Source: Pontibacter vulgaris
Lineage (GTDB): Bacteria; Bacteroidota; Bacteroidia; Cytophagales; Hymenobacteraceae
Direction of reading: 5' to 3'
NCBI RefSeq assembly: GCF_022758145.1
Contig: NZ_JAJVDH010000003.1
Location: forward strand, 62,001 to 126,000
Length of the DNA: 64,000 bases
Part shown: piece by piece, positions 36,329 through 45,527 of the stretch
Position numbering within the stretch: position 1 is the stretch's first letter
How the letters are laid out: each line of letters begins with the position of its first letter
Notes under the pieces: generated by a model
Seen by the model: only the letters and a program-made list of their open reading frames with translations
Told to the model about the DNA's origin: nothing
Databases searched by the model: none
Made by a program: the position numbers and the translations under genes

Positions 36329-37039
36329 TTATTCTATTATAAAGCTTACCGTAACATTAGAAGTAACAACAAATTCGCCGCCGGCTATACTTGGCTCGCT
36401 GGCCCCGCTCATTTCAGCATCCATTACCATAGCTGATTTATACATTGGTCTTGGGCCACCGCCATACGTGTTTTCATTTATAGAGTAAACCCGCCCTACT
36501 TTAGCACCAAGTTCTGAGGTTAAGGCATTTGCTCTCTGTTTAGCATCTGCTACGGCACGCTTGCGGGCTTCCGCTTTGTGTTTCTCCAGATCGGCCACTC
36601 TGAAAGAGATGCCATCCACACGGTTAACGCCAACACCGTAAAGCCCCGAAAGTATCTCATCAAATTTATTTAATTTCTTGATAACTACCGCCATGGTTTT
36701 CTGGGCCATGTAAAAATCAGGGGAAGCTTTGCCATAGTCGCCGCCGGTGTAAATTGGCTGCACGCTCATGTATGACGTCTGGATATTCTTTGCTTCAACG
36801 CCCTGCTTTTTAAGGTAAGAGATAATTGCAGCCGCTTTAGCATCTGTTTGCTTGCGGGCTACGTCTAAGGATTTGTCGCGCATTTCTACCCCAAAGTTCA
36901 GGAGTACTTCATCGGGTTGCAGTTTAACTTCGCCTACGCCGGTAACATTAATGAGCGGAGGCATCATCTGCTGCTGGGCATGTACTTGCAGGGCTGCCAT
37001 TAGAAACAGCATCAGGGCAAATAAACTCGTCTTTTTCAT
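36329..37039 (-). CDS. SIMPL (DUF541) domain periplasmic protein
   Basis: A 236-residue protein with a signal peptide (cleavage near VHA-Q) and a DUF541/SIMPL domain: INVTGVGEVKLQPDEVLL at the start, the alanine-rich helix RKRAVADAKQRANALTSELG, and a C-terminal strand VTSNVTVSFIIE. Family members (e.g. E. coli YggE, BP26) are oligomeric periplasmic proteins linked loosely to stress tolerance. It is monocistronic. Confidence 0.92.
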   Translation of the reverse strand: MKKTSLFALMLFLMAALQVHAQQQMMPPLINVTGVGEVKLQPDEVLLNFGVEMRDKSLDVARKQTDAKAAAIISYLKKQGVEAKNIQTSYMSVQPIYTGGDYGKASPDFYMAQKTMAVVIKKLNKFDEILSGLYGVGVNRVDGISFRVADLEKHKAEARKRAVADAKQRANALTSELGAKVGRVYSINENTYGGGPRPMYKSAMVMDAEMSGASEPSIAGGEFVVTSNVTVSFIIE

Positions 37040-37257
37040 AATTTCAGTTTTTTGGTAGATGTATAGAATTAGTAGTAAGTATAAAACGGAATTCGAAAAG
37101 CTGACGCAAGTATAGCATCAACCTATATAGTTCAGGAGTTATCAAATCTTGTACCACAATTTTAAATTCCGGTAACTGAAGTATAACCACAATGGGCATT
37201 GCCACTAGAGCCCTGAAATGTATTATTTATACTTACTGGCGTTTTTAACATTACGGA

Positions 37258-38400
37258 TTAGTAACCAGCCAGATCCAGTTGGTCGGTTGGCTCCATAGGC
37301 ACGCGACGGCCCATTTTTTTCTGAATGATCTTGAAATGGTGTGCTTCTTCCGGGCTGATCAATGAAATGGCCTGCCCGGATGCTTCGGCCCGACCTGTTC
37401 TGCCTATCCGGTGCACATAATCTTTTGGCGAGCGTGGCAATTCGTAGTTAATTACGTAAGGCAAAAATTTGATATCGATACCACGCGAGGCCAGGTCAGT
37501 AGCAACAAGTACACGGAGCTTACCTGCCTTAAATTTGGTAAGGGCATCGGTTCTGGCGCCCTGGCTCTTATCGCCATGAAAAGCTGCCGCCTGAATGCCA
37601 CGCTTCAGCAGTTTGCCCACAATGTTATCGGCCGTTCTGATGGAAGAAGCAAAAACCAATACCTGCTGCATATCGCTTTCCTTGAGTAAATACCGCAGGA
37701 ACGGGCCTTTTTTCGCTGCATCAACCTGGTAGGCTATCTGGTTGATCAGTTCTGGTACGGAGGCCTCCTCTTCTATCTGAATTTTTAACGGACTGATCAG
37801 CAGCTTATCGGCAAAAGCTTCTACATCGCCGCCAAGCGTAGCGGTAAAAAGCGCGTTCTGTCGTTTTTCCGGCAACAGTGCTAAAATCTTATCAACTTCT
37901 TCTTTAAAACCTAAACTCAGAATTTTATCAGCCTCATCCAGCACCAGTATTTCAACACCAGACAGCTGCACTGCATTTTGTGAAACCAGATCGAGAAGCC
38001 TGCCCGGCGTTGCAATCAAGACATCGGTCCCGCTCATTTGCATCATCTGCGGATTTATAGAAACGCCACCATATACGGCCAGAGACTTTACCTTCTGAGG
38101 TAACTTAGCGCCGAATTCATGAAATACCCCCTGTATTTGAACAGCCAGCTCTCGTGTTGGCACCAGTATTAGCGATTTTACACGTCGGCCGGTTCTGGCA
38201 GTCTTGTGTTGAAGTAGTTGCAGAATTGGAAGCGCAAAACTGGCTGTTTTACCGGAACCCGTCTGGGCAATGCCAATAATATCTTTGCCTTGCAGGAAAG
38301 CAGGTATGGCCGCTTGCTGAATCGGGTAAGGCTGTGTGTAATTCTGTTCTTTAATAGCTCTTACCAAAGATTCTGATAAACCAAGTGCCGAAAATGCCAT
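37258..38400 (-). CDS. DEAD-box RNA helicase
   Basis: A 380-residue minimal DEAD-box core close to RhlE. It has the Q motif (FSALGLSESLVRAIKEQNYTQPYPIQ region), motif I AQTGSGKT, II DEAD, III as TAT rather than SAT (FTATLGG), V RGIDIK and VI HRIGRTGRA. There is almost no C-terminal extension. It likely remodels rRNA or mRNA structure. It lies downstream of the seven-gene cluster on the same strand with a 128-bp gap, so it is probably a separate unit. Confidence 0.93.
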   Translation of the reverse strand: MAFSALGLSESLVRAIKEQNYTQPYPIQQAAIPAFLQGKDIIGIAQTGSGKTASFALPILQLLQHKTARTGRRVKSLILVPTRELAVQIQGVFHEFGAKLPQKVKSLAVYGGVSINPQMMQMSGTDVLIATPGRLLDLVSQNAVQLSGVEILVLDEADKILSLGFKEEVDKILALLPEKRQNALFTATLGGDVEAFADKLLISPLKIQIEEEASVPELINQIAYQVDAAKKGPFLRYLLKESDMQQVLVFASSIRTADNIVGKLLKRGIQAAAFHGDKSQGARTDALTKFKAGKLRVLVATDLASRGIDIKFLPYVINYELPRSPKDYVHRIGRTGRAEASGQAISLISPEEAHHFKIIQKKMGRRVPMEPTDQLDLAGY

Positions 38401-38528
38401 GCTGTTCCTGTAAATAAAGTATGATGTGAGTTACTAAAATGTAAAGGTACAACATAAAGTGCACTTGCGGGGAGTAGGTGCACCGAGGCGTTCCTTATAC
38501 CTTAAAGTATAAAGTATAAACCGGATTT

Positions 38529-39191
38529 TTACCGATCCTGAATGGGAGCTGTTATAGTGCCTACCTTTGGTAGTATCTGTATAACGAAGCGGCGGTCCCG
38601 GATATCGCCTGTACGGCCTGCTCCTTCGAAACCGCTTCCGGCAGCAACCAGTTCTATCCTGTCTTTGGGGAATTTTATACCTGAGTTTTGCCAGAACTTC
38701 ATCAGCGCCAAGGCTCTTTGGTAGCTTAGTTGCAAAGCATATTCACGTTGTGCAACGTTTCGGGGGTCGCCAGCCGGGAAACTGGCTGCCCGGCCGTCAA
38801 TAACGATCAGGTATTTTACATCTTTATCCTTAACCGAATTTACAACCTGGCTTAGGTTTTCGCCGGCGCGGCGCAAGGGGGCAAGCGAGCGTTGCGGTAT
38901 TACGGCGCTGCTTTGCTCAAACAGCACATCTACCAGCAGTTCGTGGCGTTTATACTTCTCGTTGTACTGGAAATATTTATCGTCGAGCCTGGAAAGGGCA
39001 GCTTTTATTTCATCCAGCTTTTTCTTTTCTCTAACCTCTACCTGCAATTTGGCCAGCATATTCCGGTTTTCAATGTCCTTATCCTGAAAGCGCTTAAAGC
39101 TCAGTATAAAAAGCACCAGCATAACCAGGAACAGCACCGTCATCAGGTCTACGTAACTGGGCCAGAAGAAATCCCTGCTTTCCTTGCTCAT
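38529..39191 (-). CDS. MotB/ZorB-like membrane protein with OmpA-like C-terminus
   Basis: A 220-residue protein. A short cytoplasmic start leads to one membrane helix with the MotB-type motif FFWPSYVDLMTVLFLVMLVL. D15 occupies the position of the ion-binding aspartate of MotB and ZorB. A coiled-coil stretch follows (about 45-80). An OmpA-type peptidoglycan-binding domain comes last (about 110-210: YLIVIDGRA, LSYQRALALMKFW, DRRFVIQI). It is the last gene of a seven-gene operon, 9 bp after its MotA-like partner. By analogy the pair forms an ion channel whose OmpA domain grips the cell wall. Confidence 0.85.
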   Translation of the reverse strand: MSKESRDFFWPSYVDLMTVLFLVMLVLFILSFKRFQDKDIENRNMLAKLQVEVREKKKLDEIKAALSRLDDKYFQYNEKYKRHELLVDVLFEQSSAVIPQRSLAPLRRAGENLSQVVNSVKDKDVKYLIVIDGRAASFPAGDPRNVAQREYALQLSYQRALALMKFWQNSGIKFPKDRIELVAAGSGFEGAGRTGDIRDRRFVIQILPKVGTITAPIQDR

Positions 39192-39200
39192 AGGTATAGG

Positions 39201-40961
39201 TTATCTCCTGGTGTTCTGGCTGCCACTAAACACTTTCCTGAAGGCTGCCTTTAAAGGTCCCGGCTCCATACTTTTCATCATCAACGCGTTTAATGTTTGC
39301 AACTGGTTGAGTAGTTGCTGCTGTACCACCGAGTCTGTTTCTATCTTTTGCAGCAAGCGCTCATTCGTATTTTTAATTTCACCGGCGAGTTGCTGCTGGT
39401 CTGTGTTTAACTTCTCTTGTTGCTGGTTCAGATTCTGGAAAGGCTGCATGTAATCCAGTATACGCTGGTAAATGTTGTCTTCGTTCAGCCTTCTGAAGTG
39501 CTCCTGCCATTTCTCATAGGCATTCTGCGCATCGCGTTCCTGGTGCTGTAAGCGTGCCTCCATCAGGTCTGTCAGTTTTAGGGCAGCTTTATCAAAATAC
39601 TGCTCCACACGTGCGGCAATATTATCCAGGTCCTGCTCGTGACGGCCAAAAAAGTCAACCTGCTTTTGTATAGATTCATCGTGTTTCTGCAAATAACCCG
39701 GCACTTTATCTAAACCTTCCTGCAGGCCAACCAAGCGGCTTAATACCTGCTCGATATTATGTGTCAGCTCACCGCCTTTCCGCACCGATTCGTTCAGCGC
39801 TACCTGGTAATTCATAAAGTTCTGGAACAGTTGCTCGCTTTCTTTCAACTTATCAAACACCTGCAAATTGGCATTGGCCATCTGCGTGAACCCGATCTCA
39901 TCCAGCTTCTGTATAAATTCCTTTTGTATGCGGATGTTCTCCGACAGTGAATCAACTATAGGCCGGAAACCTAATACTTTGTCCAGGAAATCTTTGTTAA
40001 ATGAATCGAGCACCGACTTCAAGTTGCCCAGGCTGGCTGCCATATCGGAATTGAGTTTTGGCAGCAAATGTGTTTGCAGGAAAGTATAATAGCCGTTCTT
40101 GTTTCTGTCGCGAGTACTTCGTGCGTTTTTCAGGGCGTTATTGCCCAGCAACGTAAGCAGCAAACCCAGAAAACTACCTGACATGGCAATGAGCACACCA
40201 AACAGAAAAGAAGGAATATTCTGATCCGTGATAAAAGCACCAGTAGCTGCGCCTGTTTCATCTGTTCCCACACCCGACCAGATCAGGCTGGAAAGGCCAA
40301 TGATAACGCCGGAAAAAGTACCCAGCAAACCTACATACAGCGGCGTAGCAATGGTGGATTGCACCTCATTATCCATTGCTTCAGCGTAGCGCTCCGATAC
40401 ATCTTTCAGTATCTCGAAATCGGCTGCTGCACCCTTGTTGCGTTTCAGATATTCATTTGTGTTCCGGATAATGCTTCCGAAAGTTTCCGACGGATTGCGC
40501 ACTTCAATCACATCGATCGTACCTGTTCCTTTACCACCTGTTGCAGCTGAACTTACCAGCGCATCCGGGTCGCCTTCAACCAGGTAAATATTTCCGCCGG
40601 TAAATAGTTTTTCGAACTTATCTGTGGCTATACTGTAACTGGCAACCGGACCGCCCTTCGCCTCTATCTGCAGTACGCCATTTTCAGAAGAAACAACTTT
40701 TTTAATAACCGGGTTGGAAGGAGTATATTCCCTGAAGGGTTTGCCCGAAATAAGCGCAGCCCATACTTGTCCGGCAGGTTTTGCTTCGGCAGGCTTTATA
40801 CTTCCATCGCTTAAAAGCTGCTCCCGTACTTCTAACTGATCTTCGGAAGGATATAGGTCGGCTATACTTTCTATCTTGCGCTTATTGCCTTTGTAAACAT
40901 ACAGTTGGTAGCCAAGTATAGCCAGTACTAAAACAGCTTCAAAAATAAATATACCTTCCAT
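39201..40961 (-). CDS. MotA/ZorA-like membrane protein with long coiled-coil tail
   Basis: A 586-residue protein. There is an N-terminal membrane helix (about 4-22), a soluble beta-rich segment (about 60-165), then two membrane helices in MotA/ExbB style. The helices are 207-228 (PLYVGLLGTFSGVIIGLSSL) and 250-273 (PSFLFGVLIAMSGSFLGLLL), with GLLGTFSG matching the pore-helix pattern. The remaining 300 residues are predicted coiled coil (repeated Gln/Leu heptads). This channel-plus-long-tail design is that of ZorA of Zorya rather than flagellar MotA. It lies 8 bp downstream of the Q-rich gene and 9 bp upstream of the MotB-like gene. Confidence 0.85.
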   Translation of the reverse strand: MEGIFIFEAVLVLAILGYQLYVYKGNKRKIESIADLYPSEDQLEVREQLLSDGSIKPAEAKPAGQVWAALISGKPFREYTPSNPVIKKVVSSENGVLQIEAKGGPVASYSIATDKFEKLFTGGNIYLVEGDPDALVSSAATGGKGTGTIDVIEVRNPSETFGSIIRNTNEYLKRNKGAAADFEILKDVSERYAEAMDNEVQSTIATPLYVGLLGTFSGVIIGLSSLIWSGVGTDETGAATGAFITDQNIPSFLFGVLIAMSGSFLGLLLTLLGNNALKNARSTRDRNKNGYYTFLQTHLLPKLNSDMAASLGNLKSVLDSFNKDFLDKVLGFRPIVDSLSENIRIQKEFIQKLDEIGFTQMANANLQVFDKLKESEQLFQNFMNYQVALNESVRKGGELTHNIEQVLSRLVGLQEGLDKVPGYLQKHDESIQKQVDFFGRHEQDLDNIAARVEQYFDKAALKLTDLMEARLQHQERDAQNAYEKWQEHFRRLNEDNIYQRILDYMQPFQNLNQQQEKLNTDQQQLAGEIKNTNERLLQKIETDSVVQQQLLNQLQTLNALMMKSMEPGPLKAAFRKVFSGSQNTRR

Positions 40962-40969
40962 GCAGGGGT

Positions 40970-41824
40970 TTATCTGAAATCAATTCTTGCTTTTTCTTGG
41001 ATCTTCCAGCCGTTGTTCACTTTGGTGAGTACGCCATCGCCCTGCAACACTACTTTACTAACCATTCTGTTTGAAGGTTTTTCGAAAGCGAATGCATTTT
41101 CCAGTCTGTCTATACCTTGCGAGATCACAAAAGCATGGTTACCCGAAAGGTTAAAACGATAACCCGTCATGTTGCTGCCATCAGCCGGCAAATCTACTTC
41201 TATGTAGCTATCCGAATCGGGGCGTTGTTGTAACTGGTGTAACCTGATCACACCATCTTCCGGAATGATCGCATATCTTTTACCAGAGTCTTCAACAGGT
41301 TGCTGAGACTGAGACACGATATTTCCGGAGGCCTGTTGTTCAAGTTCGGCTAACAGATCTCCTCCGGCAACCTCCAGGTTTACAGCACTCGCAACTCTTG
41401 GCTCCTGCCCTATTTCCTCATACCTGTTTGTTTCCATCGGCTCGTTGCGTCGTCGGTTTTCCTTTTTCTTTTTAAATTGCTGTGGTTGCTCCTGCCGGGG
41501 TTGTTGTTCAGGTTGCGGCTGTTGTGGGCGTTGCTGTTGAAGTTGCTGGGGTTGTTGTCTTTCACGCTGTTTATGCCGCTGCTCCTGCTGCGGTTGTTCC
41601 TGGCGCGGCTGGTTTCTTGGTGCCGGCTCATTAATGGCAACCGGTTTGTTTCCTCTGCCAGCTGCACCTTCCAATTTCCTAATTTTAGCCTCCTGGTAGT
41701 TTATCTTATCCTTCAGATCCTCGATTCTTTTTACCAGGATACGATGGGAACTACTGGCCCGTAGAAAAGCAAAACCTGCCCCGATAAGCGCTATTATACT
41801 TATAATGACTGCGATTGTAACCAT
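40970..41824 (-). CDS. Membrane-anchored coiled-coil, Gln-rich protein
   Basis: A 284-residue protein. One N-terminal membrane helix (about 3-22) is followed by a short coiled coil (RILVKRIEDLKDKINYQEAK region). A low-complexity Gln/Arg/Pro stretch (about 66-130) built from CAA/CAG and CCN codons comes next. A C-terminal domain with beta-strands (GKRYAIIPEDGVIRLHQL, GYRFNLSGNHAFVISQG) ends at ARIDFR. I do not recognise the C-terminal fold. It is translationally close (8 bp) to the MotA-like gene, so it probably acts at the same membrane complex. Confidence 0.75.
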   Translation of the reverse strand: MVTIAVIISIIALIGAGFAFLRASSSHRILVKRIEDLKDKINYQEAKIRKLEGAAGRGNKPVAINEPAPRNQPRQEQPQQEQRHKQRERQQPQQLQQQRPQQPQPEQQPRQEQPQQFKKKKENRRRNEPMETNRYEEIGQEPRVASAVNLEVAGGDLLAELEQQASGNIVSQSQQPVEDSGKRYAIIPEDGVIRLHQLQQRPDSDSYIEVDLPADGSNMTGYRFNLSGNHAFVISQGIDRLENAFAFEKPSNRMVSKVVLQGDGVLTKVNNGWKIQEKARIDFR

Positions 41825-41886
41825 TTATCAATGATGTTTATACTTAATAAGAAGTAATATTATCTTAAATCAGAACCTGCTTTCAT

Positions 41887-41935
41887 GTATAAAATCAATC
41901 ACCCTAACTATAGTTGAGAATGGTTGATTTTATAC
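41887..41935. repeat. Long hairpin inside the seven-gene operon
   Basis: Arms 41887-41901 and 41921-41935 (GTATAAAATCAATCA / TGGTTGATTTTATAC) pair over 14 of 15 positions. The inner CTAACTATAGTTGAG is nearly self-complementary. It lies in the 128-bp gap after the actin/Hsp70-like gene. No T tract follows, so it is more likely a processing, stability or attenuation element than a terminator. Confidence 0.7.
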
Positions 41936-41952
41936 TTCTGAGTTCATGTACT

Positions 41953-44900
41953 TTATGAGATAGCACTTACCTGCGCCTGTTGCTTGTACAGTTCCTTAGA
42001 CAGCAAGTATAGCGACTGCTTCAGCGGCATGAAGAACATGGTCTCGTGCAGCTGCTCGCGATCTGTCAGGCCACGAACCGTATCTTCCAGCACCATGGTA
42101 TAGCTATCCTGCAGGTTCATACGCATAAAATCCAGCACACGTATTGGGTCCACTTCCACGCCCATCGTGCGCATCAGCGGCGAAATATCCGGATCGTCCA
42201 GTAGCATGGTCAGGCAGTTCATCACGTTGTCCATCACTTCCTGTCTTAGCTGACCTGTGATCTGCGTTTTGGTTACCGGAGTTAGCGCGTCTGCCATGTT
42301 AGCTGAACCGGTCGGCTTCATGATCGGGATGTTGGTCAGGTCGTTCAGGTCTGTTCCTTCCAGAGCCATCGCACCACCGTTAGCAGTAACCTGCTTCGGA
42401 TTATCTACAAGCACCAGTTTGAAGTTAGCCGGCGGCTCCTGCCCTGTTACTTTATGGAAAATAGCTTTGGCATAGCGCTCCACATTCGACAGGTTATTAC
42501 CTGCACTCAGCAGCTTGATGTATAAACTACCACGACCACTAAACGAAATGTAGCGCGGCACTTTCACGTTCAACTGCTGCACCAGCTGCGCCAAATGATA
42601 CATAATAGCACCAAAATGCAGGTAGAACATGAGTCGTAATTGGCGCGCCTGCAGTAGCTGCGAACTATAGTTTAACTCTTTATCATAACTGAACAGTAAA
42701 GCGCTGATATCGGCTGAATTAAAGTCCGGGTTATCAAGTGCAGTTTCCAGGAACTTGCGATACTCGCGCCCTTCTTCGGTAAGCGGAATACGCAACACGT
42801 GGTCCACGCCATACTGAAGCAGGCCATTGTCTTTACTGGTTTTTACAGTAGCAAACCCATCGCCCCACAGGTCGTTACCGGCAAAACGGAAGGATGAACT
42901 GTGCGAAGGTCTGCGGTTGGTGAACAACAGCACATCGGTTGTTCCGCCGCCAATGTCCACGTTTATCAGGTTCTCGTCCTGGCTCGGCACCACGGCACCT
43001 GTTCTGGACAGGAAATAGAATGGCGCTACTGATTCGGTTATACAAACCGTAGTTCGCCCGTTTTTAAAGACGTTGTTATAAACGGTATCCCACACGTTCT
43101 GGAACATGTTACGGGAATATTCATCAAAGCTCAGCGGTGCAAACCATACGATCTTAGTGCTTGCCACATTGCCGTTGTTCAACACTACTTTGTTTTTGAT
43201 AAGCAGCATGATTTCGGTGAAGAACGCTTCGATACGACGCTTACCGGTATTGGTCAGCGTTTCGCTCCACTTCAGGTCGGTGTGGTAGGTTTGCTTGTAC
43301 TGGTCCTGGTGCGTGCCTTCAGTGTTGATCGAGAAGCCAATGTTGATGTTGCCGAACAGGTTGGTTATCTGGTTCTCGAAGTCGATAGACTCACAGGTAG
43401 CCGTACGGGTCGGGAAGTTATACAAGGAGCCACCGGAGCCGATAATCAAAGGTATAAATTCGCGCTTCAGCAAGGTTTCTACGGCAAACAATCTACCAAA
43501 TCCACGTTTATGGAAACGCTGGTAATCCGTTAGCGCAGGATCTTCGGAAGGCTTGTTAAGCATGACCAGTTGCTGGTCGTTGGCTGTAATGGAGAACTCA
43601 CGCGGCGGCTGGTTCGAGCCCGAAGTATAAGCAATGTGCGTGTTTGAAGTTCCGAAGTCTATGGCAAAGGTGAAGTTATGAATGCCCTGCTGCTTCTCTT
43701 CGAACTTCGGTACGATCAGCGCTTTGCCCACAAAATCTAGTCCGGCATGGGTAAACTCCGCCACATCGAAGTGCGTGCCACGGATCTCGTAGTAAGTACT
43801 GCCAGCGCTGCTGTTGCTTTTCTTGGTGCGCTTGTGGGCTGTAGCTGAAATAATACCGCCACCGGCTTCCAGTTGCTTGCCACCTACAAAGAAATTGAGC
43901 GAATGGTTCTTGTTAACTAGCAGGGGATCAATGTCCTCGTCTACCAGCATTACTTTGTAAAAGTCGTTGTACTGCACCGCATCGGTGAACTTGTAAAACG
44001 GGAACACACCCAAGCCAATTCTGGATTTCAGGATATGGCCTTTCTCCGGAATCACGTTGCCGTGTGCGTCTTTCGAGTTCAGCGGGTTGTCGTAATAACT
44101 GCGCTCATACACCACGTTTCCTTTCTCTGTTGGCACGTTCAGGGTTACCCGCACATGGTTCACATCGATGTGGAAGGTCAGGTGGTTGGCCAGGTCTTCC
44201 GGCGTGAAAAACTGGAAGTATAAACTCGTGATCGGTAGCAGATAGTTAAATGACTTATCCGTTACGCCCGGCTGATAAACAACTGTGCCGCTGTAGAAAC
44301 GGTCTGTGTTTACTTCGTAAGGCACCTGCACCAGCGTTTCCTGCAGCAGGTCGTTGATAGTTAAATATGGGTAGTTGAAGCCTACTCCCGGAAGTGAACG
44401 GTTCTCCAGTGGTTTTTCATCGTAATAACCTACCACCGTATTTACCGGCCACGCAAGGTTGTTTACATACTTGATGTTGGGTGCCAGTCGCAATTCAGGC
44501 TTCAGTACGATTGGTCGCTCGCCTGCAAAACCGGTATGGGTTGGGCGAATGAACAGATCGCTGCTCGTAACGGCTGTCTGGTCTTTCTTTACCAAAAAGT
44601 TCAGGTGGCCGACATGCACCGGGTTCTGCTGGAAATCTACCAGTTGCAGATATTCAGAAGCAATGGCATTCTGCCCTACATTACCGGCCATATTAATCTT
44701 GCGCAGCAGGTTCTCATCCAATGAATTATACACCGCCGGAAATGCCTGGATCATGGCAGGGTTGGATACAAACAGCTTGTGCACATACTCCCTAAAATCC
44801 TGTTCGCGATCCTCCAGCGACACATAGTTATGATCGAAATAGGTACCGATGTTTTGCGCACGGTTTATACTTAGCGGCTGCACATTCGGAGCCACAAACA

Positions 44901-45417
44901 GGAAGGTTAGTGGTGATGTACCGCCAATCAGTTGCATGTGTCGGTCGCCACGTGGTGTGGTCGATTCGAAGAAGATCAGGAAAATATCATCAATGCCCTG
45001 GAAGCGGCTGTCGTTCATGAACAACTCAAGTGTGCGGCCCAGCAAGCTCGTGTTCGGATTCGACTGCATGGCACCCAATTGCTGGTGCTTGTTCCAGCGG
45101 CGGATGATGATTTTGTTGCCAGCTTGCGCGTAACTCTGGTGGTTATAGAGCAATTCCCATAAATCCCAGAAATGCGTCACAAACTTGTGGTAAACAGTAT
45201 TGGTATTGTTGCCTGCCACACCGCGCTTCACAAAATCGAAAGCGGTCTCGAACAGGTGCATTCGGGCAAACGGCGTAGGTATGGAGGCATTTATTTTAAG
45301 GGCTCTGCCACCGGCACCATCGGTAATATCTTTGATCTCGGTGCTTGTGATCTGGCTGGTTTTGGCCCAGCCTTCCACGTTTGATCCGGTTTTATGTAGA
45401 CGAAGTACTTTCGGCAT
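41953..45417 (-). CDS. Large protein with actin/Hsp70-type (ASKHA) ATPase core
   Basis: A 1154-residue protein. The C-terminal half carries an ASKHA nucleotide-binding fold: phosphate-1 motif AIDFGTSNTHIAY (D587), phosphate-2 motif NVDIGGGTTDVLLF (D821) and an adenosine-type motif FSGRGSLYIKLL (about 960). The first 580 residues form a large region, apparently beta-rich, with no motif I recognise and no membrane segment. The extreme C-terminus is helical. DnaK, FtsA, MreB and ParM share this ATPase fold, but the sequence is not close to any of them. It follows the tubulin-like gene in the same operon (110-bp gap containing a small hairpin). Confidence 0.8.
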   Translation of the reverse strand: MPKVLRLHKTGSNVEGWAKTSQITSTEIKDITDGAGGRALKINASIPTPFARMHLFETAFDFVKRGVAGNNTNTVYHKFVTHFWDLWELLYNHQSYAQAGNKIIIRRWNKHQQLGAMQSNPNTSLLGRTLELFMNDSRFQGIDDIFLIFFESTTPRGDRHMQLIGGTSPLTFLFVAPNVQPLSINRAQNIGTYFDHNYVSLEDREQDFREYVHKLFVSNPAMIQAFPAVYNSLDENLLRKINMAGNVGQNAIASEYLQLVDFQQNPVHVGHLNFLVKKDQTAVTSSDLFIRPTHTGFAGERPIVLKPELRLAPNIKYVNNLAWPVNTVVGYYDEKPLENRSLPGVGFNYPYLTINDLLQETLVQVPYEVNTDRFYSGTVVYQPGVTDKSFNYLLPITSLYFQFFTPEDLANHLTFHIDVNHVRVTLNVPTEKGNVVYERSYYDNPLNSKDAHGNVIPEKGHILKSRIGLGVFPFYKFTDAVQYNDFYKVMLVDEDIDPLLVNKNHSLNFFVGGKQLEAGGGIISATAHKRTKKSNSSAGSTYYEIRGTHFDVAEFTHAGLDFVGKALIVPKFEEKQQGIHNFTFAIDFGTSNTHIAYTSGSNQPPREFSITANDQQLVMLNKPSEDPALTDYQRFHKRGFGRLFAVETLLKREFIPLIIGSGGSLYNFPTRTATCESIDFENQITNLFGNINIGFSINTEGTHQDQYKQTYHTDLKWSETLTNTGKRRIEAFFTEIMLLIKNKVVLNNGNVASTKIVWFAPLSFDEYSRNMFQNVWDTVYNNVFKNGRTTVCITESVAPFYFLSRTGAVVPSQDENLINVDIGGGTTDVLLFTNRRPSHSSSFRFAGNDLWGDGFATVKTSKDNGLLQYGVDHVLRIPLTEEGREYRKFLETALDNPDFNSADISALLFSYDKELNYSSQLLQARQLRLMFYLHFGAIMYHLAQLVQQLNVKVPRYISFSGRGSLYIKLLSAGNNLSNVERYAKAIFHKVTGQEPPANFKLVLVDNPKQVTANGGAMALEGTDLNDLTNIPIMKPTGSANMADALTPVTKTQITGQLRQEVMDNVMNCLTMLLDDPDISPLMRTMGVEVDPIRVLDFMRMNLQDSYTMVLEDTVRGLTDREQLHETMFFMPLKQSLYLLSKELYKQQAQVSAIS

Positions 45418-45457
45418 GTTTGTTTCAGTTTGATTAAGTATTGTTTGCCTTTTATGG

Positions 45458-45477
45458 CGCGAGCGTCTTCGCTCGTG
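45458..45477. repeat. Short REP-like hairpin within the operon
   Basis: CGAGCG (45460-45465) and CGCTCG (45470-45475) form a stem around TCTT, extendable by two pairs. It lies between the tubulin-like and ASKHA genes. The element gtcacgagcgaagacgctcg (minus strand) looks like a dispersed repeat of this bacterial group. Confidence 0.65.
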
Positions 45478-45527
45478 ACTAACTATAGCTGGGCTTCTGG
45501 CCCTTTAATCACATTTATACTTTATAC

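Noticed and set aside
41477..41764. Leu-rich 95-codon plus-strand frame as a membrane protein
   Set aside because: It is the antisense of the Gln-rich linker (CAG/CAA gives CTG/TTG), a compositional shadow.
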